Below are positions 5,567-7,706 of a stretch of 7,706 bases of DNA, piece after piece. The translations under genes were made by a program, and so were the position numbers. The DNA comes from CAYOSU01 sp964541255 (GTDB taxonomy: Bacteria > Bacillota > Clostridia > Christensenellales > CAMQZB01). How positions within the stretch are numbered: position 1 is the stretch's first letter; each line of letters begins with the position of its first letter. The notes under the pieces were generated by a model. It did no database searches, was not told where the DNA came from, and saw only the letters and a list, made by a program, of their open reading frames with translations. Where the stretch lies: positions 1 through 7,706 of the forward strand of contig CAZIPL010000067.1 of NCBI GenBank assembly GCA_964541255.1, read 5' to 3'.

Positions 5567-5597
5567 ATATTTTGCCTTTTTAAGGGGATAATTATAC
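5567..5597 (-). promoter_or_regulatory. Candidate sigma-F promoter of sigG
   Basis: On the minus strand, GTATA (5597-5593) fits the sigma-F -35 GYWTA. After 16 bp, GGCAAAATAT (5576-5567) fits the -10 GGnrAnAnTw at all but one position. The usual spacing is 15 bp. Transcription would start near 5560, about 37 nt before the TTG. The call is supported by the known sigma-F dependence of sigG in Bacillus subtilis. Confidence 0.5.
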
Positions 5598-5624
5598 TCT
5601 TCTATTCTTATATACGCCTTTATT

Positions 5625-5651
5625 AAAAAATCTCTCGACTTTTTGAAGTCG
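5625..5651 (-). terminator. Weak hairpin between sigE and sigG, possible attenuating terminator
   Basis: On the minus strand, CGACTT (5651-5646) pairs with AAGTCG (5641-5636) across a 4-nt loop. A TTTTTT run (5630-5625) follows, but only after a 5-nt gap (5631-5635). The short stem and the gap make it weak. It lies 64 nt past the sigE stop and upstream of the candidate sigma-F promoter, where it could limit readthrough into sigG. Confidence 0.35.
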
Positions 5652-5714
5652 CATTTTTATTTCAGCAACCGATATTTCGTTTCTTTATCAAGTTTAGTTT
5701 ATCGATAAATATCT

Positions 5715-6416
5715 TTATGCAAGCTTATCGAGTTCTCTTTTCATTTTAGATAAAATCTTCTTTTCAAGTCGGGAGATGTAGCTTTGCGATATTCCCAAAG
5801 TATCGGCAACCTCTTTTTGCGTCATTTCCTTAATACCGAACAATCCGAAACGCATTTTCATTATGTATTTCTCTTTTTGCGAAAGCTTTTCGTAGGCATC
5901 GTATAAAAGCTTCGTTTCGACTTGCGATTCGATATTGTCATATACTTCTTCGGGTGAAGTTCCCAATACGTCGGATAATAACAGCTCGTTGCCTTCGCTG
6001 TCGGTATTCAAAGGCTCTTCTAAGGATAGCTCGACTTTTCGCTTGACGGTCTTTCTTAGGTGCATCAAAATCTCGTTTTCGATACACCTCGAAGCATATG
6101 TAGCAAGCTTTATGTTCTTTTCGGGGTTGAAAGAATTGACCGCCTTAATAAGCCCGACACTTCCCACCGACACGAGATCTTCCGTATCGCAACCCGTATT
6201 TTCAAATTTCTTCGCTATATATACGACAAGCCTCAAATTATGCTCAATCAAAATCGATTTATACTTTTCATCGCCCTTTCTTATCATTTCGAGCGCGATA
6301 TTCTCCTCGTCTTTTGAAAGGGGCGTCGGAAGCGCGCCGTTGCCGCAAATATAATACAGCGCGTTTTTATTGAAAATTCGCCTTAAAAATAGTTTTAGTT
6401 TTTTTAGTATTTTCAT
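5715..6416 (-). CDS. sigE: Mother-cell RNA polymerase sigma factor SigE (pro-sigma-E)
   Basis: SigE directs early mother-cell transcription and is made as an inactive precursor. The product is 233 residues. The first 20 are a basic, amphipathic pro-sequence (MKILKKLKLFLRRIFNKNAL) ahead of YYICGNGALPTPLSKDEE. By comparison with Bacillus subtilis, SpoIIGA should cleave near Tyr21-Tyr22. Region 2 has HNLRLVVYIAKKFENTG and DTEDLVSVGSVGLIKAVNSF, then KLATYASRCIENEILMHLRK. PLNTDSEGNELLLSDVLGT is typical of SigE. Region 4 ends with EVADTLGISQSYISRLEKK (about 202-220). The frame also opens at GTG 6420-6422, but AAGGAG (6425-6430) is only 2 nt from it and 8 nt from ATG 6416, so the ATG is chosen. It follows spoIIGA after 86 nt with no terminator seen. 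Confidence 0.96.
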   Translation of the reverse strand: MKILKKLKLFLRRIFNKNALYYICGNGALPTPLSKDEENIALEMIRKGDEKYKSILIEHNLRLVVYIAKKFENTGCDTEDLVSVGSVGLIKAVNSFNPEKNIKLATYASRCIENEILMHLRKTVKRKVELSLEEPLNTDSEGNELLLSDVLGTSPEEVYDNIESQVETKLLYDAYEKLSQKEKYIMKMRFGLFGIKEMTQKEVADTLGISQSYISRLEKKILSKMKRELDKLA

Positions 6417-6502
6417 TGTCACGTCTCCTTATCTAAATCAACAAGTAAAGATTTATCAAAACAATTAAAAAAGATACCGTTTACGATCAATCGGGAAGAT
6501 TT

Positions 6503-7324
6503 TCAACAGACATTTGTCAATAGTTCTGGCGAAAGCAAAACGTCGAAGTCTTCCGAAAAGCCCGTAAGAGAAACACAAGCGGGAATATCGGTATATTTAT
6601 ACTCCAAACGGTCTTTTTTAATCACAAGCTTTTCGATTTTTATTCTTTTTAGTTTCGACATTCCGCCTGCGATTTTAACATCGATTTCGGGGAGCTTTTC
6701 AAAGGACGGATTTTTAAGATAGCTTGCGATTGCAAAATAGTTAAAAACAGGCATAGCGATTGCGTTTTTATCGTCATAAATCAAATTACCGCTGTCAATA
6801 AACGCATTTAAGCTTAAACTCTTTCCGTCCTCGAATTGCACATTAACCTCGCACATCCAATTTTTGATTATTTTCATTCTTTTGACTTTTCTTACCGTAA
6901 GCGAAGTCAATAAAAGCATCGATACTCCCGAAAAAGCAAGCGAGAAAAACGGATATAAATCGTATAGAAAATATATGTCCGTACTTTTTATTAATCCGCT
7001 TTCTTTTATCAAAAGCGAAATGCCGAGCAATATTCCCAACATAGAAAAAGAGACAATGAAAAGCGTCAACCAACATACAAAAAGCTTTTTACGCTTAATC
7101 TTTAGAGGAATAAGCATTATTAATCCCTCAAAAAATTTTATTAATAGCGAAAAACCGACGAAGTATTCTTTTGTCGGAATAAGAGAAAAAACAGCTCCGA
7201 TTATCGAAGAAAACGCAATTCTTTTTACATCGGTCTTTATTCCCGAAAGTCTAAGCATACAAAACAAAATAGCAAAATCAGCCACAAAGTTTGTTATAAA
7301 AACGTCTTCGATGTATATTTCCAC
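6503..7324 (-). CDS. spoIIGA: Sporulation sigma-E processing peptidase SpoIIGA
   Basis: SpoIIGA is the membrane-embedded aspartic protease in the sporulation septum that cleaves the pro-sequence of sigma-E. The product is up to 273 residues. The first half has about five membrane helices (roughly 8-26, 33-50, 55-76, 82-106, 116-142). The second half is a soluble protease domain with the catalytic Asp177 in AFIDSGNLIYD, an IAGGMS segment near 218, and the family C-terminal pattern GFSEDFDVLLSPELL. It lies directly upstream of sigE, its substrate, as in other spore formers. The start is uncertain. GTG 7322-7324 gives the expected MEIYIEDVFITNF, but this codon lies inside an AGGTGG (7321-7326) and almost on the predicted transcription start. 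No ATG is available nearby. An ATC at 7310-7312 is 8 nt after that AGGTGG. Confidence 0.95.
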   Translation of the reverse strand: MEIYIEDVFITNFVADFAILFCMLRLSGIKTDVKRIAFSSIIGAVFSLIPTKEYFVGFSLLIKFFEGLIMLIPLKIKRKKLFVCWLTLFIVSFSMLGILLGISLLIKESGLIKSTDIYFLYDLYPFFSLAFSGVSMLLLTSLTVRKVKRMKIIKNWMCEVNVQFEDGKSLSLNAFIDSGNLIYDDKNAIAMPVFNYFAIASYLKNPSFEKLPEIDVKIAGGMSKLKRIKIEKLVIKKDRLEYKYTDIPACVSLTGFSEDFDVLLSPELLTNVC

Positions 7325-7330
7325 CTAAAG

Positions 7331-7363
7331 ATTATATCGCGTTTTTTCTATTTATTATTTCAG
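7331..7363 (-). promoter_or_regulatory. spoIIG-type promoter with long spacer
   Basis: On the minus strand, a perfect -10 TATAAT (7336-7331) is preceded by CTGAAA (7363-7358), a 4-of-6 match to a -35, at 21 bp. An over-long spacer, 22 bp in Bacillus subtilis spoIIG, is the hallmark of this Spo0A-activated, sigma-A dependent promoter. The Spo0A box sits 4 bp further upstream. Confidence 0.6.
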
Positions 7364-7367
7364 CAAA

Positions 7368-7374
7368 TGTCGAA
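7368..7374 (+). promoter_or_regulatory. Spo0A box upstream of spoIIGA
   Basis: TGTCGAA is an exact Spo0A box, within AATGTCGAAAAA. Relative to a start at about 7324 it covers -44 to -50, inside the range bound by Spo0A at the Bacillus subtilis spoIIG promoter. A second box at the expected upstream distance is not evident. The 6-of-7 match TCTCGAA at 7458-7464 is probably too far away. Confidence 0.6.
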
Positions 7375-7493
7375 AAATATAATGCAAACAATTATAAAGT
7401 CTATAGCAAGAATTTAGTTTTGGATATGAATCAAATAATCTTTTTTACATGGTTTCTTCTCGAAATGATTTTTATTTTACTTTTCTCAAATAC

Positions 7494-7538
7494 AAAAAAA
7501 GCCTTTTCGGCATAGCTAAAAAGCAAACCGAAAAGGCT
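7494..7538 (-). terminator. Intrinsic terminator of ftsZ
   Basis: On the minus strand, AGCCTTTTCGG (7538-7528) pairs perfectly with CCGAAAAGGCT (7510-7500) over 11 bp, followed by TTTTTT (7499-7494). It begins 25 nt past the ftsZ stop, so spoIIGA must have its own promoter. No gene or further clear site is seen between 7375 and 7493. Confidence 0.9.
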
Positions 7539-7562
7539 CGTTAAAATTCAATTTTTTAAGAA

Positions 7563-7706
7563 TTATTTATTTCTTTTCAATCTACGAAGGAACGGAGGAA
7601 TGCTCGAATCCTCATCGTCGTCGAGAATTGTCGTGTTAGGAATTACGTCTGCAGGCTTAGGCTGTTCGACAGGTCTTTCCTCTTTTGGAGCTACTTGAGG
7701 AGCGGG
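7563..7706 (-). CDS. ftsZ: Cell division protein FtsZ, C-terminal end (partial)
   Basis: FtsZ is the tubulin-like GTPase that forms the division ring. Only the last 47 residues and the TAA stop are in the window; the start lies beyond the right edge. The visible part is the proline- and glutamate-rich disordered linker (PAPQVAPKEERPVEQPKPAD) ending in DEDSSIPPFLRRLKRNK. The D-x-IPPFLR core is the conserved C-terminal peptide that binds partners such as FtsA and SepF, and the short basic tail after it is typical of Firmicutes. Its place just upstream of spoIIGA-sigE-sigG matches the conserved order in Clostridia and Bacilli. The GTPase domain cannot be judged here. Confidence 0.95.
   Translation of the reverse strand, partial: PAPQVAPKEERPVEQPKPADVIPNTTILDDDEDSSIPPFLRRLKRNK

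Noticed and set aside
6420..6422. GTG start for sigE
   Set aside because: The AAGGAG lies only 2 nt from it; it is properly spaced for ATG 6414-6416.
6864..7328. 154-codon plus-strand open frame opposite spoIIGA
   Set aside because: Shadow of the spoIIGA coding frame; no start signals or family resemblance.
7375..7493. Small gene or second Spo0A box between spoIIGA and the ftsZ terminator
   Set aside because: No open frame with an SD and no TGTCGAA at the expected distance; TCTCGAA at 7458-7464 is too far upstream.

Overview
The window looks like chromosome from an AT-rich, endospore-forming member of the Clostridia/Firmicutes. It carries the sporulation cluster spoIIGA-sigE-sigG directly after ftsZ, plus a YlmC/YmxH-type PRC-barrel gene, nrdR, a DUF512 radical SAM gene and der. 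Nearly every gene is on the minus strand, so the text below follows that strand from the right end to the left.

Right end (7706 to about 4378): the last 47 codons of ftsZ, with the conserved C-terminal peptide, end in a strong intrinsic terminator. A spoIIG-type promoter follows, with a TATAAT box, a long spacer and a perfect Spo0A box, then spoIIGA (membrane aspartic protease) and sigE (made as pro-sigma-E, the substrate of SpoIIGA). sigG (forespore sigma factor) comes next with a candidate sigma-F promoter; its likely start is a TTG behind a near-perfect Shine-Dalgarno. A small PRC-barrel gene closes this block.

Middle (about 4343 to 3605): one plus-strand gene encodes a small membrane protein that resembles DUF1294 with a long charged insertion in its loop. 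It diverges from nrdR. The shared intergenic region holds a clear NrdR box and, 31 bp away, a degenerate second one over the nrdR -35, which suggests autoregulation.

Left (3604 to 490): nrdR, the DUF512 radical SAM gene and der form a tight operon ending in an intrinsic terminator.

Far left (1 to 449): the most unusual part. Past the der terminator, a good promoter (TTGATT, 17 bp, TGCTATAAT) would start an RNA of about 190 nt exactly at the first base of a long hairpin. The hairpin loop can pair over 16 bases with the sequence just 3' of the hairpin (an H-type pseudoknot), and a UUCG-capped terminator follows. Five of the six mismatches across these helices are G.U pairs only if the minus strand is transcribed. 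I do not recognise this RNA. Just beyond its terminator begins an EcoRI-family adenine methyltransferase ORF that appears to have lost an internal segment including the catalytic NPPF motif. This tail is probably a variable insertion downstream of der.
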